A DNA stretch of 64,000 nt, taken from positions 28,425-92,424 of the forward strand of contig NW_005195301.1 in assembly GCF_000372725.1 (NCBI RefSeq), written 5' to 3'. Of the stretch, positions 63,071 to 64,000 are shown piece by piece. The first letter of the stretch is position 1. Every line of letters starts with the position of its first letter. Source of the DNA: Emiliania huxleyi CCMP1516. Taxonomy: Eukaryota > Haptophyta > Isochrysidales > Noelaerhabdaceae. A model generated the notes under the pieces. It searched no databases and was not told the DNA's origin. It saw nothing but the letters and a program-made list of their open reading frames with translations. The position numbers were made by a program, and so were the translations under genes.

Positions 63071-64000
63071 GCGTGGTGGGCGGCCTCGAGGCTGCTGCGC
63101 GGTGTTGCGGGTGGAGTATGGTTAGAAAATGTGTCAGGGATCGGTCTAATGGACCGTTCCGCTGCGGTTCTGTGGTCCATAGGGTCTGATAGTCCTTGCA
63201 TACTCGTCTCGAGGCATGCGGTTAAAGTTGAAAATTTAATAAAATCGGCCCCGACCGGCCTAGTATGTGTATGTTTTCAACTGTAGAGAGACGTCTCGGT
63301 TTGAGCGCAGCGCGAGTGGGAGAATTTCGGCGGTCGTGGAGGTCGTGGACGTCGTTGAGTGGCGAGTCACGCTCGTGCGGACAGCATCATGCCGTCGCCG
63401 GACGCGGCGGCGAGGCACACGGGCGCCGGCGTGGCGCGTCGGCAGGCCCACCACGAGCGGATGCGCGACGCGCTCGGGAAGCGGCCGCGGGCGAGGCGGA
63501 GCTTCCGCCGGCGGACGACGCGGTCGAGATGGCGAGCGCCGTCCACGTGCTGGACAGCGTGCGGGAGGTGGGCCCGAACTACACCCTGCTGCGCAGCAAG
63601 GAGACGAAGGCGAAGCGGCGGAAGCGAAAGCGCGAGGATGCCAGGGCGGCGCTCGACGGTACCCTTGGAATGGCCGGATCCAGCCTTGAAAGTACGAGAT
63701 CGCGCGCGTTTCGCGCGCAGCACCGCCTGTTCTCCGCGGCTGAGTGGTGACGACGCGTGCCGTGTGCCATCAGAGTTGGGCGCGCGCGGCGCGACGGCGC
63801 CCGCGAGGGAAGGCGCGGGTTCAGCGGCCGCCGGCGGTCGTACCGCTCGCCGGCCAGCGCAGCAGCGGCCAGCGCAGCGGCCGCCGGCGCAGCAGCCAGA
63901 GCAGCCGGTGCGCGCCTTGCGAGGCGAGTACTGCCGCCCGGCAGCCCTTGAGGCGGCCGGCGGCGGCAGTACTCGTTCGAACTTTGCGAGCCGTGCGCGC
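63071..64000. other. Right-edge DNA with a Lys/Arg-rich ORF
   Basis: An ORF at 63265-63750 (161 aa) contains VLDSVREVGPNYTLL followed by ETKAKRRKRKRED. It has no known motif and may be a fragment. The rest is Ala/Arg-coding low-complexity DNA. Confidence 0.3.

Overview
The window is nuclear DNA from a GC-rich, plastid-bearing unicellular eukaryote. Most genes are broken by very short introns (about 50-200 nt), and by my reading about 20 of some 36 introns start with GC rather than GT. Two proteins carry layered plastid or thylakoid targeting leaders, and mitochondrial TIM44 and ISCU sit beside a cytosolic-type glutaminyl-tRNA synthetase. This fits a haptophyte (Emiliania/Gephyrocapsa, Chrysochromulina or Prymnesium type) best; a pelagophyte is the main alternative. 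The taxon is an inference, since no marker gene is present. A 100-N gap and two stretches of poor base calling show it is a shotgun assembly.

Layout. 0.7-5.4 kb: FAD monooxygenase (+), SETD3/LSMT-type SET methyltransferase (-), sulfotransferase (+). 5.5 kb: a perfect 60-bp hairpin. 6.4-10.3 kb: a recent 2-kb tandem duplication carrying a small secreted, membrane-anchored Cys-rich protein twice. 10.4-14.3 kb: repeats and a 2-kb terminal-inverted-repeat transposon with an 8-bp target duplication. 14.6-16.1 kb: aldo/keto reductase (-). 16.2-18.0 kb: LINE-derived short elements. 18.3-25.4 kb: TIM44 (+), QARS (+), CRAL-TRIO/SEC14 protein (-). 25.5-27.3 kb: the 3' part of a LINE with RNase H. 27.9-28.7 kb: a small thylakoid-type membrane protein (-). 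28.8-34 kb: repeat-rich, partly AT-rich land with fragments of a C48-like and an S1 peptidase. 34.2-40.9 kb: a five-exon gene for a protein of about 1,725 aa that ends in a zinc-deaminase-like domain. 42.4-52.6 kb: a transposon block with a DUF7869-like transposase, a 1.8-kb segmental duplication, a MULE-like element (43-bp perfect TIRs, 10-bp TSD) and a hAT element (23-bp TIRs, 8-bp TSD). 52.6 kb: tRNA-Met(CAU). 53.1-57.9 kb: secreted repeat protein, TLC-domain protein, ISCU. 58.7-63.1 kb: a chromodomain transposase-like gene interrupted by the gap.

The housekeeping genes do not form operons or an obvious pathway. TIM44 and ISCU act in mitochondrial import and Fe-S assembly, QARS in translation, and the AKR and the small membrane protein probably in the plastid. 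The window is of most interest for genome dynamics: the GC-AG introns, direct repeats at intron borders, several mobile elements with intact target duplications, and LINE copies nested just upstream of ISCU. The deaminase-tailed protein is the best candidate for undescribed biology.
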